A DNA stretch of 64,000 nt from assembly GCF_000971235.1 (NCBI RefSeq), contig NZ_BBMB01000002.1:1-64000 (forward strand), in the 5' to 3' direction. A program made the position numbers and the translations under genes. The notes below the pieces were generated by a model. That model worked only from the letters and a program-made list of their open reading frames with translations, was not told where the DNA came from and did not search any database. Origin of the DNA: Demequina subtropica. GTDB lineage: Bacteria; Actinomycetota; Actinomycetes; Actinomycetales; Demequinaceae. Below, piece by piece: positions 54,629-63,214 of this stretch. Positions within the stretch are counted from its first letter, which is position 1. Every line of letters starts with the position of its first letter.

Positions 54629-56185
54629 TCAGGAAGGTGAGGGCGGCTCCGCCAGCTGCTCGCGGATGGCCTCCGCCAGGAGCTCGACGCCCCGCGGGAT
54701 GGCCTGGAGGGCGATCGCGTTGAAGCCGATGCGGATCGCGTCGCGGCGGGCGTCCTGCAGGTAGAAGCGCTCGCCGGCGTCGACGATCACGCCGCGTCGA
54801 CGCGCGAGCTCCGTCACGCGGGTCCCATCGAAGCCCTCGGGGCCGTTGAGCCAGACGCTCAGGCCGCCCGCGGGGACCGGCGGCAGCTCGAACGGCAGGT
54901 GGCGCTCGAGCTCCTCCATGAGCGTCTCGTACTTCCGCGCCAGGTGACGGCGATGCTGACGCAGGGCGCGGTGGTACTCGCCGGACTCGATGAAGAGGCC
55001 GAGCGCGCGCTGGAGATGCCCGGACGGATGCTTGGTGAGGTAGCGCCGGCGCTCGCGCAGCGCGCTGATGAGCGCCGCATCGGCCACCACGAACCCGAGC
55101 CGCAGGCCCGGCGCCACGAACTTCGAGAAGGTGCCGACGTAGATGACGCGGCCGGTGCGGTCGAGCGACTTGAGCGACGGCGTGGGGCGGCCCTTGAACC
55201 GCACCTCCGAGTCGAAGTCGTCCTCGATCACGAGCGCGTCCTCGCTCTGCGCGGCACGCAGGATCGCGGCGCGACGCGCGTACGTCGTGGTGACCGCGGT
55301 CGGGTGGTGGTGGCTCGGCGTGAGGTACACGAACTCGGACCGCGCCGCGTCGGCGCGCGAGACGCGTGCGCCTCCGCTGTCGACCTCGAGGGGGTGCAGC
55401 GTCGCGCCGGCGTTCCTGAAGATGTGCCACGCGTCGACGTAGCCGGGGTTCTCCACGCTCACGGTGTCGCCCTCGTGGATCAGCAGATCGGCGAGCAGCG
55501 AGAGCGCCTGCTGCGCGCCGTTGGTGATGATGACCTCGGACGGCGTCACCGACATCCCGCGCGGCGGCAGGATCTCGCGGCACAGGGCCTGCACCAGGAG
55601 CTCGTCGTCGCCGTCGACCGAGTCGCGGAGGCTCGGCGCGAGGTGCGGGCCCGCGAGCGCATCGTTGAGCGAGCGCAGCCAGGCCCGCGCGGGGAAGGTC
55701 GCCAGCTCGGGCTGACCCGGCAGGAACGGGAAGGGGTAGCGGTGCCAGTCGGCGTGCGCGGCGGCGTGCTGGAGGTCCTCGCCGAGCGGCCGCGGCAGCC
55801 GGGCGGCCCAGTCGACCTGCCCGGTGGGGACCGGCCGCGAGCGCGAGGGGCGCGCCGGGGCCGCCGATGCCGGCCCGCTCACCGGCGCCGCGGTGATCCG
55901 CTCGGTGGCGGGGTACAGCCCGGACCGCGGACGCGACTCGATGAGCCCCAGCGCCGTGAGCTCCTGGTACGCGGCGGAGACGGTGTTGCGCGACACCCCG
56001 AGGACGCCCGCGAGGTGGCGGGACGAGGGAAGCGGGCGGTTGGGCTTGAAGCGACCCTCGAGCAGGGACTGCTCGAGGAACCGTCGCACCTGCTGGAACA
56101 GCGGCTCGCGGCTGTCCGGGTCGATGTACTGGCGAGCGCGCGCGCCGATCGCGGCGTCGGTCTCGCCGTGCAGGTCGTCGATCAC
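54629..56185 (-). CDS. MocR-family (GntR HTH plus aminotransferase-like) transcriptional regulator
   Basis: A 518-residue PLP-dependent regulator. N-terminal GntR-type winged helix (EPLFQQVRRFLEQSLLEGRF, then SRHLAGVLGVSRNTVSAAYQELTALGLIESRPRSGLYP) joined by a linker to a class I aminotransferase fold. The PLP lysine is K355 (GTFSKFVAPGLRLGF). Relatives (GabR, PdxR, TauR) sense amino compounds that form aldimines with PLP. GTG 56185 is chosen because AGGAGG (plus-strand 56193-56198) lies 7 nt upstream; an ATG at 56218 would overlap the upstream gene. It faces the aminotransferase operon, which it may control, and follows the exporter gene by 29 nt. Confidence 0.92.
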   Translation of the reverse strand: MIDDLHGETDAAIGARARQYIDPDSREPLFQQVRRFLEQSLLEGRFKPNRPLPSSRHLAGVLGVSRNTVSAAYQELTALGLIESRPRSGLYPATERITAAPVSGPASAAPARPSRSRPVPTGQVDWAARLPRPLGEDLQHAAAHADWHRYPFPFLPGQPELATFPARAWLRSLNDALAGPHLAPSLRDSVDGDDELLVQALCREILPPRGMSVTPSEVIITNGAQQALSLLADLLIHEGDTVSVENPGYVDAWHIFRNAGATLHPLEVDSGGARVSRADAARSEFVYLTPSHHHPTAVTTTYARRAAILRAAQSEDALVIEDDFDSEVRFKGRPTPSLKSLDRTGRVIYVGTFSKFVAPGLRLGFVVADAALISALRERRRYLTKHPSGHLQRALGLFIESGEYHRALRQHRRHLARKYETLMEELERHLPFELPPVPAGGLSVWLNGPEGFDGTRVTELARRRGVIVDAGERFYLQDARRDAIRIGFNAIALQAIPRGVELLAEAIREQLAEPPSPS

Positions 56186-56214
56186 CGGGGAACCTCCTGA
56201 GGGACGTGCCGGCG

Positions 56215-56949
56215 TCATGCCGCCACCCCTCGCGCCGCGAGCACGATGCCCGACACGAGCGACAGCACCAGCGCACCGGTCCGCACCACGCCGGGGGGCA
56301 GCCGCCGCACGAGCGGCGCCGACACGAGCGCGCCCACGATCACGGCGGGCGTCAGTGCGAGCCCGGAGAGCGCATCGGCTCCCAGGGTGACGGCGCCCTC
56401 GCCGGCTCGCGCCAAGGATAGCGACGCGAGCGACAGTGCCGACGTCACCGCGAAGTACGCGGACAGGGTCGAGCGCATCGTCCGTACGTCGTCGGGCCGG
56501 TAGACCACGGCCATCGGGGGACCCGGCAGCGCGGCGATCGGGGTGAGCGCCCCGCCGAGCGCGCCGGCCGCCGCGACGGACGCGGGGGTCATGCGCGCCT
56601 TCCAGGCGAGCAGCGAGAGGGCCGATGCGGCGGCGACGACCGCTCCGACCGTCACCTGGGTCGCGGCCTCAGGGGTCACGCGTGCGACCGCGGTCCCGAC
56701 GAGGATGCCGGGGACCGCGGCGACGGAGGTGCGCACCAGGTCGGGGACGCTCAGCCATCGGCGCTCCGTCCAGGCCACCGCGCACATCACCACCACCGTG
56801 ACGGCGAGCACCGCGCCGATGCCCAGCTCGGGCGCGACGAGCACGAGCAGCGGCACCGCGACGATCCCGAACCCCATCCCCGTCGCGGCCTGTACCACGG
56901 TGGCCAGCACGACGATGAGCGAGGCGGCCGCCCAGGCCAACGCCGTCAT
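56215..56949 (-). CDS. TauE/SafE (TSUP) family transporter
   Basis: A 244-residue membrane protein with about seven or eight hydrophobic segments. The N-terminal VVQAATGMGFGIVAVPLLVLVAPELGIGAVLAVTVVV, containing the Gly-rich repeat, and the repeated half near ALGGALTPIAALPGPPMAVVY are typical of the family, which exports sulfite, sulfoacetate or related anions. It heads a two-gene operon with the MocR regulator. In other bacteria TSUP exporters accompany taurine or sulfonate breakdown; a taurine-like aminotransferase is nearby, but no sulfoacetaldehyde acetyltransferase is present, so the link is tentative. Confidence 0.87.
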   Translation of the reverse strand: MTALAWAAASLIVVLATVVQAATGMGFGIVAVPLLVLVAPELGIGAVLAVTVVVMCAVAWTERRWLSVPDLVRTSVAAVPGILVGTAVARVTPEAATQVTVGAVVAAASALSLLAWKARMTPASVAAAGALGGALTPIAALPGPPMAVVYRPDDVRTMRSTLSAYFAVTSALSLASLSLARAGEGAVTLGADALSGLALTPAVIVGALVSAPLVRRLPPGVVRTGALVLSLVSGIVLAARGVAA

Positions 56950-57179
56950 CGTGCCTCTCCGGGCGGCGGGCAGGGGAAGTGGAGCATGTCAGGCATCGTC
57001 CTGGACCCGCGTCCTGCCGGCCAGGTCCACGTCGAGGCGAAGACGGCGGCCAGAAGTTACGTCGGGGAAACACGGTGGCACCCGGGCTGTGGCATCGTCT
57101 GGACCTGGCTCCCGGGGCGGGGGCCAGCCAGGCTTGAGGGGTACGCCGCGCATCCGGCGCGGCCCGACAGGAGGTAGAG

Positions 57180-57914
57180 ATGTCACAGCGCACGGCGGTC
57201 GTCACGGGAGCCAGCAGCGGGATCGGCGCGGCCAGCGCGCGCGCCCTCGCGGCCGACGGATGGCACGTGGTGATCGGAGCCCGTCGCGTGGACCGTCTCG
57301 AGGAGCTCGCGGCGGAGATCGGCGGCACGGCCATCGCTCTCGACGTCACGGATCAGGCGTCGGTGGACGCGTTCGCCGCGCAGATCGAGTCCTGCGACCT
57401 GCTCCTCAACAACGCCGGCGGCGCGCTCGGCACCACCTCGATCGCCGAGGGCGACATCGACGAGTGGCAGTGGATGTACGACGTGAACGTGCTCGGCACG
57501 CTCCGCGTGACCAAGGCGCTCCTGCCCAAGCTCGTCGAGTCCGGCGACGGCCAGGTCATCAACATCGGCTCGATCGCCGCGCGCGAGCCGTACAAGGGCG
57601 GCGGCGGGTACAACGCCGCCAAGCACGCGGTCGCCGCGATGACGCGCGTGCTGCGCATCGAGCTGCTGGGCCAGCCGGTCCGCGTGAGCGAGATCGACCC
57701 CGGCATGGTCGAGACCGAGTTCTCGCTCGTGCGCTTCGGTGGCGATGCCGACAAGGCCGCGAAGGTCTACGAGGGCGTCACGCCCATGAGCGCCGACGAC
57801 ATCGCGGACGCGGTGCGGTGGGTCGCGTCGCGCCCCAAGCACGTCAACATCGACCAGATCCTCATGCTCGCGACCGCGCAGACCTCCGCGCAGGTGGTGC
57901 ATCGCGAACTCTGA
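57180..57914 (+). CDS. SDR-family NADP-dependent oxidoreductase, YdfG-like
   Basis: A 244-residue classical short-chain dehydrogenase. Cofactor motif TGASSGIG (9-16), Arg-Arg after the second strand (GARRVDRLEE) indicating NADP preference, NNAGG, the catalytic serine in NIGSIAAREP and YxxxK as YNAAK, then DPGMVETEF. This pattern resembles YdfG-type 3-hydroxy acid (serine, 3-hydroxypropionate) dehydrogenases. AGGAGGTAGAG precedes ATG 57180. Divergent from the TSUP gene across 230 bp; a metabolic link to the amino-compound operon is possible but unproven. Confidence 0.9.
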   Translation: MSQRTAVVTGASSGIGAASARALAADGWHVVIGARRVDRLEELAAEIGGTAIALDVTDQASVDAFAAQIESCDLLLNNAGGALGTTSIAEGDIDEWQWMYDVNVLGTLRVTKALLPKLVESGDGQVINIGSIAAREPYKGGGGYNAAKHAVAAMTRVLRIELLGQPVRVSEIDPGMVETEFSLVRFGGDADKAAKVYEGVTPMSADDIADAVRWVASRPKHVNIDQILMLATAQTSAQVVHREL

Positions 57915-57970
57915 GCAAACTCCCAGGCGCACAGGCGAGGGGCCCATCGGGGGCCGGGTACCCTGAACGG

Positions 57971-58099
57971 GTGCCCGCGAACGGGGTCACGGCCGCACCA
58001 GGACGCGGCCTGACCGGGAACCCTCGCGGACGCCCATCGGTTCCCATGGCGAACCCGCACGCCCGTCCAGGGCGTGCACGCCCTGGACACCCCCCGTGA
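57971..58099 (+). CDS. Possible small leaderless reading frame upstream of the FKBP gene
   Basis: A 42-codon frame begins with GTG 57971, 6 nt after a TACCCT -10 box (57959-57964), the same spacing as other probable leaderless genes here. It is Pro/Arg/Gly-rich with no recognisable family and ends 8 nt before the FKBP start, its stop overlapping the FKBP ribosome-binding site. It could be a translated leader that couples or modulates FKBP translation, or simply an unread 5' leader. Evidence is positional only. Confidence 0.25.
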   Translation: MPANGVTAAPGRGLTGNPRGRPSVPMANPHARPGRARPGHPP

Positions 58100-58107
58100 G
58101 GAGATCC

Positions 58108-59055
58108 ATGAAGAAGAACACGCTGGCCGCTGTCGCGCTCGGCTCGGTGGCCATGCTCGGCCTCGCCGCATGCAGCCCCGCCTCGGACGCGGACCCGTCG
58201 CCCTCGGCGTCGGCGGCCGCGGAGTCGCAGACGTCCGAGGCGGACCTCGCCGCGCTCGCGTCGATCGAGTGGGCCGAGACCGACGGCATCCCCGAGCTGA
58301 CCTTCGAGAGCCCGCTGACGGTCGGCGACACCGCGCTCCTGCACGTGGCCGACGGTGACGGCGAGGTCATCGAGGAGGGCCAGCAGGTGGTGCTCGACTA
58401 CGTGGTCTACACGGGCTCGGACGCCTCCGTCTACTACTCGACGTACGACACGGGCATGCCCGAGGCCGTCCCGATGGAGGAGGGCCAGGTCATCGACGAG
58501 CTCTTCACCGAGATCGTGGGCGCGAACGTGGGCGATCAGTTCCTCTACGCCTTCCCGGACACCTCCTCGGAGGACGTCCCGACGCGCGTCATGGCCGTCA
58601 CGGCCTCCGCCGCGGTGTCCCCGCTCGACCGTGCCGAGGGCGCGTCGGTCGACGCGGTCGAGGGCCTGCCGACGGTGACGCTCGACGACACGGGCGCGCC
58701 GAGCATCGACTTCACGGACGCGAAGAAGCCCTCGGAGCTGGTGTCGCAGACCCTCATCGAGGGCGATGGCGAGACCGTCGAGAAGGGCGACCTCGTGTGG
58801 GTCAACTACAGCGGCTGGGTGTGGAAGGGCGAGGAGACCTTCGACTCCTCGTGGAGCACCGGCTCGTCGGCGATGTTCCGCCTCACCTCGGACCAGCTCA
58901 TCGAGGGCTGGGTCCAGGGCCTCGAGGGCGTGACGGTCGGCAGCCAGGTGCTCGTCATCGTCCCGCCGGACCTCGGCTACGGCGACCAGGACCTCGACGC
59001 GATCCCCGCGGGCTCGACGCTCGCCTTCGTGGTGGACGTGGTCGCGGCCGCCTGA
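58108..59055 (+). CDS. FKBP-type peptidyl-prolyl isomerase lipoprotein
   Basis: A 315-residue exported lipoprotein with lipobox ending at C22 (GLAACSPA) and a Ser/Ala linker. Two FKBP-like modules are visible: a divergent one at about 75-170 (VIEEGQQVVLDYVVYTG, VIDELFTEIVGANVGDQFLYAFP) and a canonical C-terminal one (VEKGDLVWVNYSGWVWKGEETFDSSW, EGWVQGLEGVTVGSQVLVIVPPDLGYGDQ, LAFVVDVVAA). It should catalyse proline isomerisation of exported proteins at the outer face of the membrane. GTGAGGAG precedes ATG 58108. A long terminator follows. The first module has lost several active-site aromatic residues and may be structural. Confidence 0.9.
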   Translation: MKKNTLAAVALGSVAMLGLAACSPASDADPSPSASAAAESQTSEADLAALASIEWAETDGIPELTFESPLTVGDTALLHVADGDGEVIEEGQQVVLDYVVYTGSDASVYYSTYDTGMPEAVPMEEGQVIDELFTEIVGANVGDQFLYAFPDTSSEDVPTRVMAVTASAAVSPLDRAEGASVDAVEGLPTVTLDDTGAPSIDFTDAKKPSELVSQTLIEGDGETVEKGDLVWVNYSGWVWKGEETFDSSWSTGSSAMFRLTSDQLIEGWVQGLEGVTVGSQVLVIVPPDLGYGDQDLDAIPAGSTLAFVVDVVAAA

Positions 59056-59067
59056 CAGGCACGCTTC

Positions 59068-59104
59068 ACGACGAGGGCCCCGGCGATGCCGGGGCCCTCG
59101 TCGT
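59068..59104. terminator. Bidirectional terminator
   Basis: A perfect 17-bp stem (59068-59084 with 59088-59104) with a GAT loop separates the convergent FKBP gene and the AI-2E-family gene, ending exactly at the latter's stop codon. Confidence 0.88.
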
Positions 59105-60304
59105 CTATCCGTCCTCGCCCGCCGGGGGCGGCGGCGCATCCTCCGCGGCCGCGCTCCGCGCGTCGATCTCGATGACCTCGTACTTGCGGCCCGAGTTCTT
59201 GACGATCGCGGTGATGAGGGCCGCGACAGGGAGCGCCATGAACGCGCCGAGCGGGCCCGCGATCGCGCCGCCCGCGAGCGCGCCGCCGAACGCGATCGCG
59301 CCGTTGAGCTCCATGGTCTGGGACGAGAACCTGGGGCTCAGCCAGTAGTTCTCCGCCTGCTGGTAGACGAGCACCCACGCGAGCAGCACGAGCGCGGGCA
59401 CCAGGCCCTGGACCGCCAGGATGATCACGATGGGCAGCGCCGCGCCGATGTAGGTGCCGATGAACGGGATGAACTCCGAGACGAAGCCCATGAAGAGCGC
59501 GAGCGGGATCGCGTACACGAGCGGCAGCCCGACCAGGAGCATCACGACGAACGCGAGGCCGCCGCACACCCCCATGAGCAGCAGGCGCGAGTAGAAGTAG
59601 CCGCCCGTCTGCTCGATCGAGGTGTCCGCGATCCACGCGAACGTGCGTTGCCGCTCGGGGGGCATGCGCGACATGAGGGCGCGCATGATCTGCGGCCACT
59701 GCGCGGCGATGTAGAACGCGAAGGTGGCGACCGTGAAGAGGTCGAAGACCAGGCCGATGCCCGAGGTCACCAGGCCGAGCGCCTCGTCCGCCCAGCTGCT
59801 CAGGTCGAGCGACAGGCTCGACAGCGCGCTGTCCGCGCCCGAGGTGTCGATCGGGACGCCGAGCACGCGTTGGCTCCACTCGGTGAGGGACGACGACCAC
59901 TCGGGCAGCGACTCGCGGACCGAGTCGGCGAATCGTGCGATCGCGGGGATGAGGACGCCGATCATGAACACGGAGAGGACCACGGCGGCGAGGTACATGA
60001 GTCCCACCGCCGCGCCACGGCGGATGCCGTAGCGCCGATGCAGGCCCGTGACGCCGGGCAGCATCGCGAGGGCGATGAAGAGCGCGAACACGATGAGGCC
60101 GAGCAGGTGGCGCATCTGGAAGCCGATCCAGATCGCGAGCACCACGACGAGCACCACGCGCACGGCTCTCCAGAGCGCGCGCTTGATGGCCGCGTCGAGC
60201 CACGGCGGGGGAGGCTGCTCCTCGGCGAGCGCGGCCTCGGCCGCCATGGCGCGCGCGACGTCCTCGGGTACCGGCTCGACCCCGGGCGCGTCCTGCGCGC
60301 TCAC
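59105..60304 (-). CDS. AI-2E family transporter (PerM/UPF0118)
   Basis: A 399-residue membrane protein with the family's eight hydrophobic segments in two groups (RVVLVVVLAIWIGFQMRHLLGLIVFALFIALAML near the N-terminus; a dense block from GGLAFVVMLLVGLPLVYAIPLALFMGFVSEFIPFIGTYIGAALPIV on) around an extracytoplasmic loop. Motifs EFIPFIGTYIG and AENYWLSPRF are diagnostic. Members export autoinducer-2 or act as Na+/H+ antiporters; the role here is unknown. GTG 60304 overlaps the stop of the upstream DUF308 gene (GTGA), so both are translated together. Confidence 0.9.
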   Translation of the reverse strand: MSAQDAPGVEPVPEDVARAMAAEAALAEEQPPPPWLDAAIKRALWRAVRVVLVVVLAIWIGFQMRHLLGLIVFALFIALAMLPGVTGLHRRYGIRRGAAVGLMYLAAVVLSVFMIGVLIPAIARFADSVRESLPEWSSSLTEWSQRVLGVPIDTSGADSALSSLSLDLSSWADEALGLVTSGIGLVFDLFTVATFAFYIAAQWPQIMRALMSRMPPERQRTFAWIADTSIEQTGGYFYSRLLLMGVCGGLAFVVMLLVGLPLVYAIPLALFMGFVSEFIPFIGTYIGAALPIVIILAVQGLVPALVLLAWVLVYQQAENYWLSPRFSSQTMELNGAIAFGGALAGGAIAGPLGAFMALPVAALITAIVKNSGRKYEVIEIDARSAAAEDAPPPPAGEDG

Positions 60305-60897
60305 AGGGCCGCCTCCAGCTCGCGGCCGAAGGTGAACGCGCGGACCAGCCCCACGACGCCGAGCACCACGAAGACGGCCGCCGCGATCCACACGAGCACG
60401 GTCGCGGTGATCGCCGGGAAGGCGATTACCGCGATGCCCGCGAGCAGGCCCACGATGCCGTAGGCGAGGGCCCACGCGCGCGAGCGTGCCTTCCCCGACT
60501 CGAGGATCACCATGATCCCGTCGATGATCCAGCCGATCCCGACGGTGAGCGCGACCACGATGAGCAGCACCGCGGTCGAGGCCTCGAGGTTGCGGAGCAT
60601 CACCACGCCGGCGATGAGCATGAGCACGCCCATGACGATCGACAGCGAGCGCAGGCCCGCGGAGACCGCCGCGCCGAGGACGCCCATCGCGATGCGCGCG
60701 ACGCCCGCGATCACGAAGTACACGCCGGCGAGCGCCGCGCCGACCGCGAGCGTCCGCCCGGGCCACACGATCAGCGCGACCCCGACCGCGAGCGCGACCG
60801 CGCCCAGCACCGCGAACATGACCCTGACCAAGGTGATCGCGCGCGCGGTCAGCGCGCGTGCGTCCAGCTCGAACCCCAGGTGTCTCTGCTCCTGCAT
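60301..60897 (-). CDS. HdeD-like DUF308 membrane protein
   Basis: A 198-residue protein made almost entirely of six short membrane helices arranged as three similar pairs (VMFAVLGAVALAVGVALIVWPGRTLAVGAALAGVYFVIAGVARI; SIVMGVLMLIAGVVMLRN; YGIVGLLAGIAVIAFPAITATVLVWIAAAVFVVLGVVGLVRAF). This matches the DUF308/HdeD family, sometimes linked to acid stress. ATG 60897 follows GAGAGGAG. It shares an operon and overlaps with the AI-2E-type transporter. No catalytic or binding residues can be named. Confidence 0.87.
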   Translation of the reverse strand: MQEQRHLGFELDARALTARAITLVRVMFAVLGAVALAVGVALIVWPGRTLAVGAALAGVYFVIAGVARIAMGVLGAAVSAGLRSLSIVMGVLMLIAGVVMLRNLEASTAVLLIVVALTVGIGWIIDGIMVILESGKARSRAWALAYGIVGLLAGIAVIAFPAITATVLVWIAAAVFVVLGVVGLVRAFTFGRELEAAL

Positions 60898-61108
60898 CAC
60901 CGGCTCCTCTCGCGCCTCGGCCCTGCGAGGCGGCTGCTCACACGCTACTGCGGCGCAGGTGCCGGCGCACGGGTCACGTCGCGTGTGCCGTCGTCTGCGA
61001 TGCCGAACAGCCTTGATCGGCAGAAATCGCTGGCAGGTGGTGTCTGATCCGGCGAATACGTGCGAGACTGGCCGTCCTGGTGCAGGTTGCTTGCGAGGGG
61101 GGAGAAGA

Positions 61109-61552
61109 ATGTCGCTCGACGACCTGGACCGACGGATCATCGACGAGCTGCGGCTCGACGGGCGTGCGTCCTACGCGGAGATGGGACTGCGCATCGGCCT
61201 GTCGCCCTCGGCGGTGAAACGTCGGGTCGACCGCATGCTTGCGGACAAGGTGATCCAAGGCTTCCGTGTCCGCCTCGACCCCGCGCTCGACGCCGGGGGC
61301 ACCGAGGCCTATGTGGAGGTGTTCTGTCGCGGCACCGTCGCGCCCGAGGAGCTGCGGCGCATCCTTGCGTCGATCCCCAACGTGGTCGAGGCGTTCACCG
61401 TCACGGGTCAGGCCGATGCGATCGTCCGGCTGCGCGCCGCGACGATGCCCGACCTCGAGCTCGCGCTCGAGCAGGTGCGCCTCGCGCCCCAGGTGGACAA
61501 GACGCGCAGCGCCATCGTGCTCTCGCGGTTGGTGGAGAGCCGCGACTACTGA
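61109..61552 (+). CDS. Lrp/AsnC-family transcriptional regulator
   Basis: A 147-residue regulator: N-terminal helix-turn-helix (LDDLDRRIIDELRLDGRASYAEMGLRIGLSPSAVKRRVDRMLADKVI) and a RAM ligand-binding domain (TEAYVEVFCRG; NVVEAFTVTGQADAIVRLRA). Such proteins form octamers and respond to amino acids. ATG 61109 follows GGGGGGAGAAG. It is divergent from the DUF308/AI-2E operon across 211 bp, which it could regulate, and convergent with the mannosyltransferase gene only 4 bp away. Confidence 0.93.
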   Translation: MSLDDLDRRIIDELRLDGRASYAEMGLRIGLSPSAVKRRVDRMLADKVIQGFRVRLDPALDAGGTEAYVEVFCRGTVAPEELRRILASIPNVVEAFTVTGQADAIVRLRAATMPDLELALEQVRLAPQVDKTRSAIVLSRLVESRDY

Positions 61553-61556
61553 CGCG

Positions 61557-63074
61557 TCAGACCCAGCTGGGCAGCCACATGTGGGCCTGCCAGTACTGGA
61601 ACGGGATGGGTGTGCCCACCCACAGGGGCACGAAGAATCCCGAGATCACGAGGATCGCCGCCAGGACCAGGCCCACGCCGAAGGTGCCGCGCCGCGACCA
61701 TCCGCCCTCGAGGTGATCGGGTTGCGCGATCCTGCGCATCGCCCACACGAGGGTGAGCACCATGAAGGGCGCGAACGCGACCGTGTAGAAGGTGAAGATG
61801 GTGCGGTACGCGTACGGGAGCCACGGCACCCAGCCCGCGAGCACGCCCAGCGACACCGTCAGCGCGAGAATGTCGCGGTGGCGGATCACGCGCCAGAGCG
61901 CCCAGGCGAGCGCGGCGGTCGCGAGCCACCAGACGAAGGGGTTCCCGAGCGCGTGGATCGCGCTCACGCAACGGTCGGCGCCGCACGCGGCGTCCGGGGC
62001 GTCCTCGAAGTAGAAGGCCGTGGGCCTCCACTGCACCAGCCACGTCCACGGGTTCGACATGTAGTTGTGCTCGGACGTGAGGCCCGTGTGGAAGGTCCAC
62101 ATCTGCTGGTGGTAGTGGACCAGGGAGTTGAGCGCATCCGGGAGCCACGTGATCCCCTCGCCCGGGTGCTGCTGCGCCCACGAGCGGTCGTACGAGCCGT
62201 CGGTGAGGAACCAGTTCGCCCACGTGGCGACGTAGATCACGGGGACCAGGACGACGGTGGCGAGGGCGGCCGGGATCGCGCGCACGAAGGCGCCGACGGG
62301 CCACAGGTCCCACCCCAGCCAGCGGCGTGCGAGGGCGTCCCACACCACCGACAGCACCAGGAAGGCGGCGGCGAAGTACAGGCCGTTCCACTTGGTCGAG
62401 GCGGCGAGGGCGAAGGCGACGATCGCCGCGAGACGCCACCACCGGATGCCGGTGCTCGGCCCGGCGCCGGCGAGGGGCGCGTCGTCCGCGAGGCCGGCGC
62501 GGGCGCGATGCTCGGCGGTGCGCCGCTCGAGCAGCGCGAAGGTGCGGTCGCGGTCGACCACCAGCAGCCAGAAGCCGAGCACCACGAAGAACGCGAGGAA
62601 CCCGTCGAGCAGCGCGGTGCGCGACAGGACGATGAGCTCGCCGTCGATCGCGACGAGCACGCCCGCGACGGCGCCCCAGACCGTCGAGCGGAACAGTCGA
62701 CGCGCGGTGAGCGCGACGAGCACGGCGAGCAGCGAGCCGAGCACCGCTCCCACGACGCGCCACCCGAAGGGCTCGTTCCCGAAGAGCTCGATGCCGAGCG
62801 CGATGAGCAGCTTGCCCACCATGGGGTGGACCACGAAGTCGCCCTCGGTGCTCAGCCCCGACGTGTCGCCGGTGGCGAAGGCACCGTCGTCGCCCTCCCA
62901 ATCGCCCTCGTAGCCGAGCTCGGTGAGCGAGTACGCGCCGCGCGCGTAGAAGACCTCGTCGAAGACCAGCGCGTGAGGGTCGGCGAGCGACGCGAGCCGC
63001 AGGAGGCCCGCGAGCAGGCCCACGCCGACGGCCATGAGGGTGGCGCGCCAGCGCCAGAGCGTCGCGAGATTCAC
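61557..63074 (-). CDS. Protein O-mannosyltransferase (GT39, PMT family)
   Basis: A 505-residue GT-C glycosyltransferase with about ten to eleven membrane segments. The first outer loop has the catalytic-type motif FDEVFYARGAYS and HPMVGKLLIALGIELFG; later blocks SSTKWNGLYFAAAFL and the aromatic-rich loop with WLVQWRPTAFYFED are typical of bacterial PMT. It transfers mannose from polyprenyl-phosphate mannose to Ser/Thr of exported proteins, possibly including the Ser/Thr-rich linkers of lipoproteins encoded nearby. GTG 63074 is the start. Actinobacterial PMTs usually stand beside rsmI; that neighbour is not visible here. Confidence 0.92.
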   Translation of the reverse strand: MNLATLWRWRATLMAVGVGLLAGLLRLASLADPHALVFDEVFYARGAYSLTELGYEGDWEGDDGAFATGDTSGLSTEGDFVVHPMVGKLLIALGIELFGNEPFGWRVVGAVLGSLLAVLVALTARRLFRSTVWGAVAGVLVAIDGELIVLSRTALLDGFLAFFVVLGFWLLVVDRDRTFALLERRTAEHRARAGLADDAPLAGAGPSTGIRWWRLAAIVAFALAASTKWNGLYFAAAFLVLSVVWDALARRWLGWDLWPVGAFVRAIPAALATVVLVPVIYVATWANWFLTDGSYDRSWAQQHPGEGITWLPDALNSLVHYHQQMWTFHTGLTSEHNYMSNPWTWLVQWRPTAFYFEDAPDAACGADRCVSAIHALGNPFVWWLATAALAWALWRVIRHRDILALTVSLGVLAGWVPWLPYAYRTIFTFYTVAFAPFMVLTLVWAMRRIAQPDHLEGGWSRRGTFGVGLVLAAILVISGFFVPLWVGTPIPFQYWQAHMWLPSWV

Positions 63075-63214
63075 ACGCGAAGCCTAGTGGCGAGCCTTCG
63101 CGGAGCCTGCGGGGACGCGCGTGACGACTGTGGCGGCACCGGGTGCCGAAGCGCGGGATCCGGCTGTGCTAGCCTCCGGACCGACTCACTACTGCGCATG
63201 GGGCTGGGGGCTCG

